Translations under genes and position numbers: made by a program
In this document: positions 42,724-50,318 of the stretch, piece after piece
Layout: every line of letters starts with the position of its first letter
How positions within the stretch are numbered: position 1 is the stretch's first letter
The notes under the pieces: model-generated
What the model was told of the DNA's origin: nothing
Seen by the model: only the letters and a program-made list of their open reading frames with translations
Database searches by the model: none
Origin: Prevotellaceae bacterium UBA4332
GTDB taxonomy: Bacteria; Bacteroidota; Bacteroidia; Bacteroidales; Bacteroidaceae
Assembly (NCBI GenBank): GCA_002394365.1
Contig: DGTQ01000025.1
Location: 1-64,000, forward strand
Reading direction: 5' to 3'
DNA: 64,000 bases

Positions 42724-43562
42724 ACATAATAAAGAACAAAGAGTTTGGAGGCGAAAGGCCCCTGTATGCCTCTCATGACCTGAGACTGGAGAACGTTACG
42801 ATACACGTTGGCGAGTCGTCCATCAAGGAGTCAAGCAACATAGAAGCAGAGCAATGCACCTTTGAAGGCAAGTACGTATTCTGGGAGACATACGGCTTCA
42901 AGATTAACGATTGCTACTTTAACGAAACGGCACGCTCCAGCCTGTGGTACTCTAAGGACTGCCTCATGACAAACTGCAAGGTTGATGCACCGAAAATGTT
43001 TCGCCGAATGGAGAACATACACGTGGAGGACACTGTATTCAACAAAGGCGAGGAGATGCTATGGGACTGCAACAACGTGGTGCTCAAGAATGTGTCGATA
43101 AAGGATTGCGACTACCTCTTTATGCACACCAACAACATACGCATAGACAACTACCGTCAGGACGGTAACTACGCCTTCCAGTATTCTCACAATGTGGAGA
43201 TACACAATGCTGTCATCAACTCAAAGGACGCCTTCTGGGAGTCAGAGAACGTAACGCTCGTGGATTGCGAGGTAAACGGAGAGTATCTTGCATGGTATGG
43301 AAAGAACATACGACTGGTGCGTTGCCACCTGACTGGCGAACAACTCCTCTGCTACGTTGACGGCTTGACCCTCGAGGACTGCACCTTTGGCGAGGATGCC
43401 AATCTCATGTTTGAATACTCCACCGTCAATGGCAACATAAAAGGCAACGTAACATCCATTAAGAACCCCACATCAGGCACAATAAAAGTGGAGGGGAAAC
43501 TGGGAGAACTCATCTTTGATGAAAACCAGAAACAACCTGCCGATGCTAAAGTGATAGTATAA
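42720..43562 (+). CDS. DUF3737 family beta-helix protein
   Basis: A 280-residue cytoplasmic protein made of short repeats ending in Asx/Cys turns (FKINDCYFNETARSSLWYS, VLKNVSIKDCDYLFMHTNNI, NVTLVDCEVNGEYLAWYGKN), consistent with a right-handed parallel beta-helix of the DUF3737 type. No enzyme motif is evident. DUF3737 genes often neighbour MATE or aminotransferase genes in gut bacteria, as here. It is translationally coupled to the MATE gene. Confidence 0.9.
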   Translation: MNIIKNKEFGGERPLYASHDLRLENVTIHVGESSIKESSNIEAEQCTFEGKYVFWETYGFKINDCYFNETARSSLWYSKDCLMTNCKVDAPKMFRRMENIHVEDTVFNKGEEMLWDCNNVVLKNVSIKDCDYLFMHTNNIRIDNYRQDGNYAFQYSHNVEIHNAVINSKDAFWESENVTLVDCEVNGEYLAWYGKNIRLVRCHLTGEQLLCYVDGLTLEDCTFGEDANLMFEYSTVNGNIKGNVTSIKNPTSGTIKVEGKLGELIFDENQKQPADAKVIV

Positions 43563-43605
43563 CTTCTCCATATTAGGTACTATAGATGCTATAGTTACTA
43601 TAAAT

Positions 43606-44847
43606 ATGACTTACAACTTCGACAAAATAATAGACAGACGAGGCACCAACTGCTATAAGTATGACGAGATGCCTAATGACGACACCATCGCCTTATGGGT
43701 AGCCGACATGGATTTCGAGACGGCACCATGCGTGATGAAGGCACTGAAGAAGCGCATGGAGCATGGTTGCTTTGGCTATACCAAGGTGCCACAGTCTTTC
43801 TACCAAGCAACCATAGACTGGTTTGCCGAGCGTCACGGCTGGACTGGCATAAAGCCTGAATGGTTTATATACACATCTGGCGTAGTGCCCGCAGTATCAG
43901 CCATAATCAAGGCTATGACAAAGCCTGGTGACAAGGTGCTCGTTCATAACCCTGCTTACAACTGTTTCTTCTCCAGCATCAGGAACAACGATTGTATTAT
44001 AGAGCCCCTTGAATACTCCCAAGATTGTCCCGAGGGCAAGGAACTTGAGAAGAAATGCTCAGACCCAGCCGTCAAAGTACTGCTGCTTTGCAACCCGCAC
44101 AACCCTACGGGCCACGTATGGACCAAGGAAGAACTGACGCATATTGCCGAAGTGTGCCAGAGGCATAACGTCTTTGTGATAGCCGACGCGATACACTGCG
44201 AATTCGTTAATCCTTCATGTGGCAAACGCTACATTCCCTTTGCAACCATAGCAGACAGAATTAACAACGGCAAGGACAGACGACTGCAATATGCTGTGTG
44301 CACCTCGCCAACAAAGGCGTTCAACATAGCAGGCTTGCAGATAGCCAACATCATTTGTCCTGACGACAGCATACGCCGACGCATAGACAAGGCGATAAAT
44401 ATCAACGAGGTGTGCGATGTAAATCCTTTTGGCGTAATTGCCCTACAGGCAGCATACACGCCAGAGGGCGCTGAATGGCTCAAGCAACTGAATGAATACA
44501 TATACGCCAATTATGACTATACAGTTGACTTCCTCCGAGAGCACTTCCCCACGTGGCAGCCTATGCCTCTCGAGGGCACATACCTGCTTTGGGTAAAGGT
44601 AGATTGTGATGCTGACCAACTTTGCCAAGACATCCTTGAGAGGTGCAATGTGTATATCAACTCTGGCAGTATGTACGGAGACAACAACTACATTCGTCTC
44701 AACCTTGCTACCCAGCGCCAAAGGCTCGAAGAAGCACTCTACAGAATTCAGAATTCTCGCCTTCTTGCTCTGGCAAGCCAACAAGTTGGAGCGGCGAGCG
44801 TAGCACCTGCGGTGCGTCCGATTACACAATTCACAGTTAACAGTTAA
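43606..44847 (+). CDS. PatB/MalY-type pyridoxal-phosphate aminotransferase (cystathionine beta-lyase-like)
   Basis: A 413-residue fold-type I PLP enzyme of the PatB/MalY group, which cleaves C-S bonds of cystathionine or cysteine conjugates. Visible are NFDKIIDRRGTNCYKYDEMP at the start, CNPHNPTGHVWTKEEL near 162, DAIHCEFV near 195 and the PLP lysine in TSPTKAFNIAGLQ near 235. The final ~30 residues (ALASQQVGAASVAPAVRPI) are not family sequence; they are encoded by a dispersed repeat (about 44763-44828), so the native C-terminus was replaced or extended. Confidence 0.9.
   Translation: MTYNFDKIIDRRGTNCYKYDEMPNDDTIALWVADMDFETAPCVMKALKKRMEHGCFGYTKVPQSFYQATIDWFAERHGWTGIKPEWFIYTSGVVPAVSAIIKAMTKPGDKVLVHNPAYNCFFSSIRNNDCIIEPLEYSQDCPEGKELEKKCSDPAVKVLLLCNPHNPTGHVWTKEELTHIAEVCQRHNVFVIADAIHCEFVNPSCGKRYIPFATIADRINNGKDRRLQYAVCTSPTKAFNIAGLQIANIICPDDSIRRRIDKAININEVCDVNPFGVIALQAAYTPEGAEWLKQLNEYIYANYDYTVDFLREHFPTWQPMPLEGTYLLWVKVDCDADQLCQDILERCNVYINSGSMYGDNNYIRLNLATQRQRLEEALYRIQNSRLLALASQQVGAASVAPAVRPITQFTVNS
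44763..44828 (+). repeat. Dispersed nested-palindrome repeat (AGTTGGAGCG family)
   Basis: The most complete copy in the window: CTTGCTCTGGCAAG, then CCAACAAGTTGG, then GCGAGCGTAGCACC, then GGTGCGTCCGATTACA. Three consecutive inverted repeats are nested in it. It forms the 3' coding end of the PatB-like gene. Related copies lie at about 17475-17513 (-), 50194-50224, 53277-53312, 56903-56943, 59603-59636, 59668-59694 and 59872-59938. Confidence 0.85.
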
Positions 44848-44864
44848 GATTAGAAATTATTATT

Positions 44865-45959
44865 ATGAAACCAACCAACATATCTTCTTCTCCCCTCTCG
44901 GGGGAGATGTCGCAGAGCGACAGAGAGGAGTTTCTCAAGAAACTCACTCGACCAAACATCTGGTCACTCGCACCATACTCAAGTGCTCGCAACGAATACA
45001 GCGGACACGCTGCACACGTGTTTCTCGATGCTAACGAGAACCCCTACAACGGGCCATACAACCGTTATCCTGACCCACTGCAAGAGGAGGTAAAGGAGAA
45101 ACTTAGCAAGATAAAGGGTGTGCCAGCAGAGTGCATCTTCCTTGGTAATGGTTCTGACGAGGCTATCGACCTCGTATATCGCTGTTTCTGCGAACCACAG
45201 AAGGACAACGTGGTAGCTATCTGCCCTACATACGGTATGTATAAAGTCTGTGCAGACATAAACAACGTGGAGTATCGTGAAGTAATGCTCGACGAGAACT
45301 ATCAGGTATCCGCCGACAAACTCCTTGCCGCATGCGACCAGCACACCAAGGCTATATGGATTTGCAGCCCTAACAACCCCACAGGCAACAACATCAATCG
45401 CGACGAGATAATCAAGGTTATTGAGCAGTTCGAAGGACTGGTGATTGTTGACGAGGCATACATTGATTTCTCTCGCGAAACAAGTATCTCCCGTCTGCTC
45501 GACAAATATCCTAACCTGATAGTCCTCCAGACACTTTCCAAGGCATGGGGCTCGGCAGCTATACGCCTTGGCATGGCTTTCGCCTCAAAGGATATCATCG
45601 GCATATATAATAAGGTGAAATACCCTTACAACGTAAATCTGCTTACCCAGCAGCAAGCCCTGCATCGTCTCTCTAACACATACGATGTGGAGCAGTGGGT
45701 GAAGCTCTTGTTGCAGGAGCGTGGCAGACTGATGGAGGCATTCGCCGAACTCAAGATATGCCAGAAGGTTTATCCTACGGATGCCAATTTCTTCCTTGCG
45801 AAAGTTGTTGATGCACAGAAGATATACGACTACCTTGTGGAGAAAGGCATCATAGTGAGAAACCGCACCCGTGTCTCCCTCTGCCAAAACTGTCTGCGCA
45901 TCACCATAGGCACTAAGGAGGAGAACAACGAACTCCTTGGAGCACTACGCAGTTTATAA
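44865..45959 (+). CDS. hisC: Histidinol-phosphate aminotransferase
   Basis: PLP-dependent transamination in histidine synthesis. The 364-residue protein has LTRPNIWSLAPYSSARNEY, FLDANENPYNGPYNRYPDP, CSPNNPTGN and the PLP lysine in TLSKAWGSAAIRLG. Residues about 9-24 (SSSPLSGEMSQSDREE) are encoded by a dispersed palindromic element, so the protein carries an unusual N-terminal extension; Met at MSQSDREE (44904) is an alternative start that would drop part of it. hisB does not follow, so the usual hisGDCB order is broken on both sides. Confidence 0.94.
   Translation: MKPTNISSSPLSGEMSQSDREEFLKKLTRPNIWSLAPYSSARNEYSGHAAHVFLDANENPYNGPYNRYPDPLQEEVKEKLSKIKGVPAECIFLGNGSDEAIDLVYRCFCEPQKDNVVAICPTYGMYKVCADINNVEYREVMLDENYQVSADKLLAACDQHTKAIWICSPNNPTGNNINRDEIIKVIEQFEGLVIVDEAYIDFSRETSISRLLDKYPNLIVLQTLSKAWGSAAIRLGMAFASKDIIGIYNKVKYPYNVNLLTQQQALHRLSNTYDVEQWVKLLLQERGRLMEAFAELKICQKVYPTDANFFLAKVVDAQKIYDYLVEKGIIVRNRTRVSLCQNCLRITIGTKEENNELLGALRSL
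44893..44929 (+). repeat. Dispersed palindromic element inside the hisC 5' end
   Basis: CCTCTCGGGGGAGA, then the perfect hairpin TGTCGC-AGA-GCGACA (44908-44922), then GAGAGG, giving an outer CCTCTC/GAGAGG stem. It is nearly identical with the element just upstream of hisD (39905-39950), where its ATG also reads MSQSD. Confidence 0.88.
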
Positions 45960-45998
45960 ATTACAGATAACGGATAATATATAATAACTGGTAAAAAA

Positions 45999-46040
45999 AA
46001 TAGGGTATAGATGCGCTTGGCAACTATACCCTATTATTTA
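45999..46040. terminator. Bidirectional terminator between hisC and pectate lyase
   Basis: The 12-bp perfect stem AATAGGGTATAG / CTATACCCTATT, with A-rich sequence on the left and T-rich on the right, lies between two convergent genes and should work in both directions. Confidence 0.85.
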
Positions 46041-46061
46041 TTGTTTATAAACTATAAGCTT

Positions 46062-47261
46062 TTATTTCTTAACCCTTTTCTTCAAAAGTCCCTTATAGTT
46101 CTGTGGGTCAGCAATCTTGATGCCGTCGAGGGTGTAGTATTCTACGTTCTTAGCCTCTGCCGAAGCCTCCACAACCTCCACAGCAGTAGGTTTATTACCA
46201 CGAGTCTTGAGCTGTTCCTCAGTAAGGGTTGCGCCACCAAATTTTGTAACGGTGCTCTCTACCAGGTCTGGAGCGTAAACAGCTACGTCGCTATATGCTG
46301 TTGAAGGGTTGAAATGCGACTCCGTACCCTTTGCCAAATCTACATCTGCAGCACCCAGGCTGTTTACCAGTTTGAAGTGGTGTGCCTCCTTAGCCTTCTC
46401 GTTAGGATATTTCCAGATGTGAGACTTTGCTGCATCGCTGACAAAAGCATTGTTCTCTGCATAAATCTTAGACATGTAGCCTACGCCAAAACAATACTGC
46501 GTTACAGAGCTTGAATAGAGACAGTTGGCAACATGCACCTTGCCGAAGCGCACGCGTGGCATACGCTCTACGCATCCCTCTGCCCACCAACAGTTGCTAA
46601 ATGTAACACGCATATGGCCGTTGTCGCTCGACATGCCATCGTTGTTACCTATAAGGTTAGAGAAACGGTGGTCGGCAGCCTCCTCCTTACCTGTGCTTTG
46701 CGGTGGCAGGTTATAGCCAAACTTACACCATGTAAAGGTTATGCAGTCTGAACCCTCTACTATGTCTATGTTGCCGTCCATGCCGTCGTAGAACTCGCAG
46801 TGGTCTATCCAGAAGTTGCTGCAGCTCTCAAGACAAAGGCAGTCGTAACCACCTACGTCAAATGCACCACCACAACTGAATACCACGTTACGGAAAATCA
46901 CATTCTTGGCATCCTGGAAATACAACACACCACTATTGTTGTATTCCTTCTTTGTATTCTTAGGGTTTACCAGTTTTGAGCCTGGCAGACCGTAAATAGT
47001 CAAATTGCCGTTCTTCACATACAGCCTCTTCTCCATCGTTATCTCACCACTGATATATATGGTGCGTGCGCCACTCGTATTGAGTGCTTTCTGCAAATCG
47101 GCAAAAGTTGTTACGGTAATCTCGTTCTTGTCCTGACTACCAGTTGTCTTTCCCACAGCAGCCCAGCCGATAACGTTGTTGGCATCATGTTCCGACAAAT
47201 CAGCTGCTTTCATTGGCATAATAGCTGCCAATGCCAGCATAAGAGTAAAAATTTTCTTCAT
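46062..47261 (-). CDS. Secreted pectate lyase, polysaccharide lyase family 1
   Basis: A 399-residue secreted enzyme cleaving polygalacturonate by beta-elimination. After a signal peptide (1-19, MKKIFTLMLALAAIMPMKA) comes a parallel beta-helix with PL1 features: calcium-site region FWIDHCEFYDGMDGNIDIVEGSDCITFTWC and the catalytic RMPRVRFG segment (about 240). The C-terminus (EYYTLDGIKIADPQNYKGLLKKRVKK) resembles the short type IX secretion/sorting-like tails common in Prevotella. A -7 element lies at 47317-47324. It is not next to the SusCD genes, but other pectin enzymes lie 12 kb away. Confidence 0.9.
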   Translation of the reverse strand: MKKIFTLMLALAAIMPMKAADLSEHDANNVIGWAAVGKTTGSQDKNEITVTTFADLQKALNTSGARTIYISGEITMEKRLYVKNGNLTIYGLPGSKLVNPKNTKKEYNNSGVLYFQDAKNVIFRNVVFSCGGAFDVGGYDCLCLESCSNFWIDHCEFYDGMDGNIDIVEGSDCITFTWCKFGYNLPPQSTGKEEAADHRFSNLIGNNDGMSSDNGHMRVTFSNCWWAEGCVERMPRVRFGKVHVANCLYSSSVTQYCFGVGYMSKIYAENNAFVSDAAKSHIWKYPNEKAKEAHHFKLVNSLGAADVDLAKGTESHFNPSTAYSDVAVYAPDLVESTVTKFGGATLTEEQLKTRGNKPTAVEVVEASAEAKNVEYYTLDGIKIADPQNYKGLLKKRVKK

Positions 47262-47316
47262 GTTGTAGTATTGTGTTTATTAAAATGATTGTAATTATTA
47301 GTTTTTGTTCTGTGTG

Positions 47317-47324
47317 CAAAATTA
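47317..47324 (-). promoter_or_regulatory. Pectate lyase promoter, -7 element
   Basis: TAATTTTG on the minus strand, about 55 nt before the ATG at 47261. No clear -33 box was found. Confidence 0.45.
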
Positions 47325-47363
47325 CGCATTATTTTTTATTTATTCCATTGAAAAGCAGAAAAA

Positions 47364-47395
47364 TTTGCATATTCCGTCGAAAAGAGCTACATTTG
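47364..47395 (+). promoter_or_regulatory. Promoter of the AlkZ-related gene
   Basis: TTTG at 47364-47367, 20-bp spacer, TACATTTG at 47388-47395. The leader to 47426 is about 25 nt. It stands back to back with the pectate lyase promoter. Confidence 0.65.
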
Positions 47396-47425
47396 TAAGA
47401 TTTTTGTAGATTCTAACCTCTAAAA

Positions 47426-48091
47426 ATGCTAAACAAAAAAGAAATATATTCCGCAGCAGGTCTAACAGAGTTTATTCAGGAGATAGGTTTTCTGCCACTC
47501 TTGCAAAGTGGCATCCCTGGCTATTCTGCCGAAGATTGCGTAACGGAGGACTGTCGCTACGTTGTCTTTCCCGATGGCGGATGGGACTGGCCTTTGTGGA
47601 AATGGAAAGGTTCCATCGTCACGGAAGGCAGCTGCGTATATGGCAAGTTCTTCAACAAGAAGGCTGGCTTCGTCAGTCGTGAGTGGTGGGACGACTTCTT
47701 CAACTATCGCAGAAGCAAGAACCCTGTGCCTGCTCAAGACACCATAGAGGGCACCATTCTCACCACGCTCAACGAGTGTGGCAGTCTTATCACCCGCGAA
47801 CTGCGCAAGGCATGCGGTTTCGACGGACCTAAGCTGCGCAGCAAGTTTGACAGCTACGTCACCCGTCTGCAGATGGGGTGCCACATCATCACAGAGGACT
47901 TTGTATATCCTACCGACAAGCACGGCAAGGAATACGGATGGGGCTGGTCGCTACTCACCACTCCCGAACAACTTCTCGGCACTACCCTGCCCCAACGCAC
48001 ACCTTCCGAGTCCTATCAACGCATAAAGGAACATTTCCACCATATCCTCCCCAATGCCACCGACAAGCAGATAGAGAGGCTGATTGGGTAA
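47426..48091 (+). CDS. AlkZ-related winged-helix protein
   Basis: A 221-residue cytoplasmic protein rich in Trp and charged residues (FPDGGWDWPLWKWKGSIV, FVSREWWDDFFNYRR) with a central winged-helix-like part (LTTLNECGSLITRELRKACGF, FDSYVTRLQMGCHIITEDFVY). It resembles small proteins annotated as AlkZ-related, which share a module with the AlkZ/YcaQ DNA glycosylases but lack the full length. Any role in DNA damage is an inference. It is expressed from its own promoter and may be cotranscribed with galM. Confidence 0.7.
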   Translation: MLNKKEIYSAAGLTEFIQEIGFLPLLQSGIPGYSAEDCVTEDCRYVVFPDGGWDWPLWKWKGSIVTEGSCVYGKFFNKKAGFVSREWWDDFFNYRRSKNPVPAQDTIEGTILTTLNECGSLITRELRKACGFDGPKLRSKFDSYVTRLQMGCHIITEDFVYPTDKHGKEYGWGWSLLTTPEQLLGTTLPQRTPSESYQRIKEHFHHILPNATDKQIERLIG

Positions 48092-48160
48092 AGACCAGTT
48101 CACAATTCACAGTTAAAACCTCAAACCGTCTTTAAGACTACGAAAACTTAAAAAGAACGT

Positions 48161-49339
48161 ATGAAAATAGAAAAGCTAACACTACTGACACTTCTCCTCT
48201 TTACTTACATAAGCAAAGCTGAGGAGCAATCTAGGTTCAACAATTCCCCCCTTTGGGGGGACAATAGGGGGGTCTCCCTCTCCTTGCACAACGGCAACAT
48301 GGAGATGAACGTCATAAACTATGGCGCACGCATACAAACCCTGAAGTTCGCTGGACAAGACATGGTGCTCGGCTTTGATACCCTCGACCATTACACCAAG
48401 AAGAAGCAAAACTTTGGTGCCACAGTAGGACGCTACATCGGGCGCATCATAGGAGGCAAGCTGCCGTACTGCTATCTTAACGAAACGCCTACGGCTACGA
48501 AGCTACGAAACGGAGCTAAAGCTCCTACGAAAAAATCTTCCCCATGCAGGGGGGATAAGAGGGGGGCTCTTCAGCTACAAGTTGGCTCTAACGGCGACTG
48601 CTCTCACGGAGGCACACCAGGCTTCTCTCAGCAATACTGGACAATCACTTCCCACAACGACAGTACCTGCACCCTGCGCTATGTCTCTCCAGACGGCGAG
48701 AACGGGTTTCCTGGCGAGCTGACCCTCGACGTAACCTATACCCTGCAGCACGATGCGCTGCGCATAGACTACAGCGCTACTACCACGAAACCTACCGTGC
48801 TCAACCCCTCGAACCACTCTTTCTTCAATCTCTCTGCCAACCTCGGCGAGGCTATTCATGACGAACTGCTTTGGATAAACAGCGACAGCACGGCACTCTA
48901 TAACAGCAAAAAACAAGTTACGGGACAACTGGCAAGCGTGACAGGTACGCCATTCGACTTCCGCAAACCCACCCTCATAGGCGAGCGCATCAATGCCGAT
49001 AACGAACAACTCAAGATTACCAAGGGCTACGACCATTGCTATAAGCTCAACAACACAGGTGGCCTGCGCACCCCTGTGGCTCGTCTCTCCGACCTATCAA
49101 CAGGCATATCCATGGAAGTATTCACCACCGAGCCTGCCATGCAAATCTACACAGCCAACAGCCATAACGGTTCTCTCGTGGGCAAGGGAGGCATAGCATA
49201 CACAAAGCAAAACGCCATCTGCTTTGAGACCATGCACTTTCCCGATTCACCCAACAACCCACAGTGGCCTTCCACACTGCTATTGCCAGGCGACACCTTC
49301 CGTAGCACTACCATCTATCGTTTTTGCCTCACGGAATAA
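48161..49339 (+). CDS. galM: Aldose 1-epimerase with repeat-encoded insertions
   Basis: A secreted or periplasmic mutarotase interconverting alpha and beta sugars. A signal peptide (about 1-20) is followed by the GalM fold: NYGARIQTL, the catalytic His in NPSNHSFFNLS (near 223), GYDHCY and the catalytic Glu in CFETMHFPDSPN (near 365). Two segments are not family sequence: about residues 27-41 (SPLWGDNRGVSL) and about 108-138 (PTATKLRNGAKAP through CRGDKRGAL), both encoded by dispersed palindromic repeats. The second falls between the strand GGKLPYCYLNE and CSHGGTPGFSQQYW, a surface loop in relatives, so activity may be kept. All key residues remain. Confidence 0.9.
   Translation: MKIEKLTLLTLLLFTYISKAEEQSRFNNSPLWGDNRGVSLSLHNGNMEMNVINYGARIQTLKFAGQDMVLGFDTLDHYTKKKQNFGATVGRYIGRIIGGKLPYCYLNETPTATKLRNGAKAPTKKSSPCRGDKRGALQLQVGSNGDCSHGGTPGFSQQYWTITSHNDSTCTLRYVSPDGENGFPGELTLDVTYTLQHDALRIDYSATTTKPTVLNPSNHSFFNLSANLGEAIHDELLWINSDSTALYNSKKQVTGQLASVTGTPFDFRKPTLIGERINADNEQLKITKGYDHCYKLNNTGGLRTPVARLSDLSTGISMEVFTTEPAMQIYTANSHNGSLVGKGGIAYTKQNAICFETMHFPDSPNNPQWPSTLLLPGDTFRSTTIYRFCLTE
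48241..48282 (+). repeat. C-rich palindromic element inside galM, first copy
   Basis: TTCCCCCCTTTGGGGGGACAA followed by TAGGGGGGT, in frame just after the signal peptide region. It is the same family as the elements at 41247 and 49522. Confidence 0.85.
48483..48575 (+). repeat. Compound palindromic insertion inside galM, second copy
   Basis: A GCTACG-rich part with the perfect palindrome GGAGCTAAAGCTCC (48512-48525) is joined to a C-rich element (TTCCCCATGCAGGGGGGA, then GAGGGGGG). The length keeps the galM frame open. Confidence 0.8.
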
Positions 49340-49349
49340 GGCTCTGCGG

Positions 49350-49454
49350 TAGCTTAGCACCCACGTCTGGTTGCTTAGCGCCCGCGTCCGGTTGCTTAGC
49401 GCCCGCGTCCGGTTACTTAGCACCCGCATCTGCTTGCTAAGCATCCGCAAAAGA
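49350..49454. repeat. 21-bp-period array (TTGCTTAGC core)
   Basis: Five units at 49350, 49371, 49392, 49413 and 49434; the second and third are identical and begin TTGCTTAGCGCCCGCG. It fills most of the gap between convergent galM and C10 peptidase genes. The frame through it is only a translation of the repeat. Confidence 0.88.
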
Positions 49455-49464
49455 GGGGAAAATA

Positions 49465-50289
49465 CTAATCTTTTAACTTATAAAGACAGAGGTTTGCCAA
49501 GCGGTAAACCTCTATTTTTTTACCCCTCCCTGACCTCCCCCAAGGGAAGGAGTTTTGTTCTCCCCCTTGGGGGGAGTTAGAGGGGGTCGCAGTCTTGGGC
49601 TGTATCTTCAGGACAGCTGTCTGCGAGTAAGAGGAGCAAACTTCATCAAGCGTGTAGTAGCCATCGCGAACTGGGGACCACGCCATGTTAAAGTGGAACT
49701 TGCCGTCCTTGTATCCGTCACACACGAACTGATGCTGATACGTATCATTAAAGAAATAGCCCGAATAGAGAACGGGGCGACCAGCAGCGAGCTCGTTGTA
49801 AATCATATCCTCCCAGTCAGCATCGCTATAGTCAAAGCGATAGAGTTCGCCACTCGTCTCCTGATAGCCAAAGTCGCTTGCGAAGGCAGCGGCTGCGTCC
49901 ATGGCATAGGCTGCAGAAGAACCTATGCCATACTCCATATTCACCGCCTTGCCACAGTCTGCCATGAGTTTCGCAACTGCCTGCTTCTGCTCATCTGTCT
50001 CAGAGCCTGTATAGGTGAGGCACATGTTTTGCCAGTCGTAACCCTCAGCAGGACACTTATGGAAGAACATTATCTGTGCCATTGCAGTGGCTACGCAACC
50101 CGTCTGGCAGTGCACCCCGCTCTTGACGGGACATTGCAGATTGTATGGCGAACCCTGTCCCCACGTTGTCTGGAGCATGGGAGGAATTTCCTGCCTTGCA
50201 AGCGTAGCTTCGCGTCCGATTACTGCACGTTGGCAGTAGCCACTAAGCGCTACTGCCAACGTTATAATTAATATGAATAGTCTTTTCAC
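49465..50289 (-). CDS. C10 (streptopain-like) cysteine peptidase lacking a propeptide
   Basis: A secreted 274-residue C10 peptidase. A signal peptide (1-19) is followed almost directly by mature-domain sequence (TTWGQGSPYNLQCP). The catalytic Cys is in TGCVATAMAQIMFFH (near 64), the His in HQFVCDGY, and Asn in FHFNMAW; the Trp after this Asn in streptopain (NWGW) is Met here. The usual long propeptide is absent, and its place holds a copy of the nested-palindrome repeat encoding VIGREATLAR. The C-terminal ~35 residues (SNSPQGGEQNSFPWGRSG onward) are encoded by a C-rich repeat. Activity is therefore uncertain. It is probably last in the SusCD operon. Confidence 0.82.
   Translation of the reverse strand: MKRLFILIITLAVALSGYCQRAVIGREATLARQEIPPMLQTTWGQGSPYNLQCPVKSGVHCQTGCVATAMAQIMFFHKCPAEGYDWQNMCLTYTGSETDEQKQAVAKLMADCGKAVNMEYGIGSSAAYAMDAAAAFASDFGYQETSGELYRFDYSDADWEDMIYNELAAGRPVLYSGYFFNDTYQHQFVCDGYKDGKFHFNMAWSPVRDGYYTLDEVCSSYSQTAVLKIQPKTATPSNSPQGGEQNSFPWGRSGRGKKIEVYRLANLCLYKLKD
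49522..49590 (-). repeat. C-rich palindromic element forming the C10 peptidase 3' coding end
   Basis: CCCCTCCCTGACCTCCCCCAAGG, then CTCCCCCTTGGGGGGAG, then TTAGAGGGGGT: a full copy of the dispersed family. It overwrites the last part of the peptidase reading frame. Confidence 0.85.
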
Positions 50290-50318
50290 TTTATCTTATA
50301 AAAAGATTGTGCATTTGC

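Noticed and set aside
49371..49580. 69-codon frame (LLSARVRLLSARV)
   Set aside because: Product of the 21-bp array plus a C-rich repeat; no gene features.
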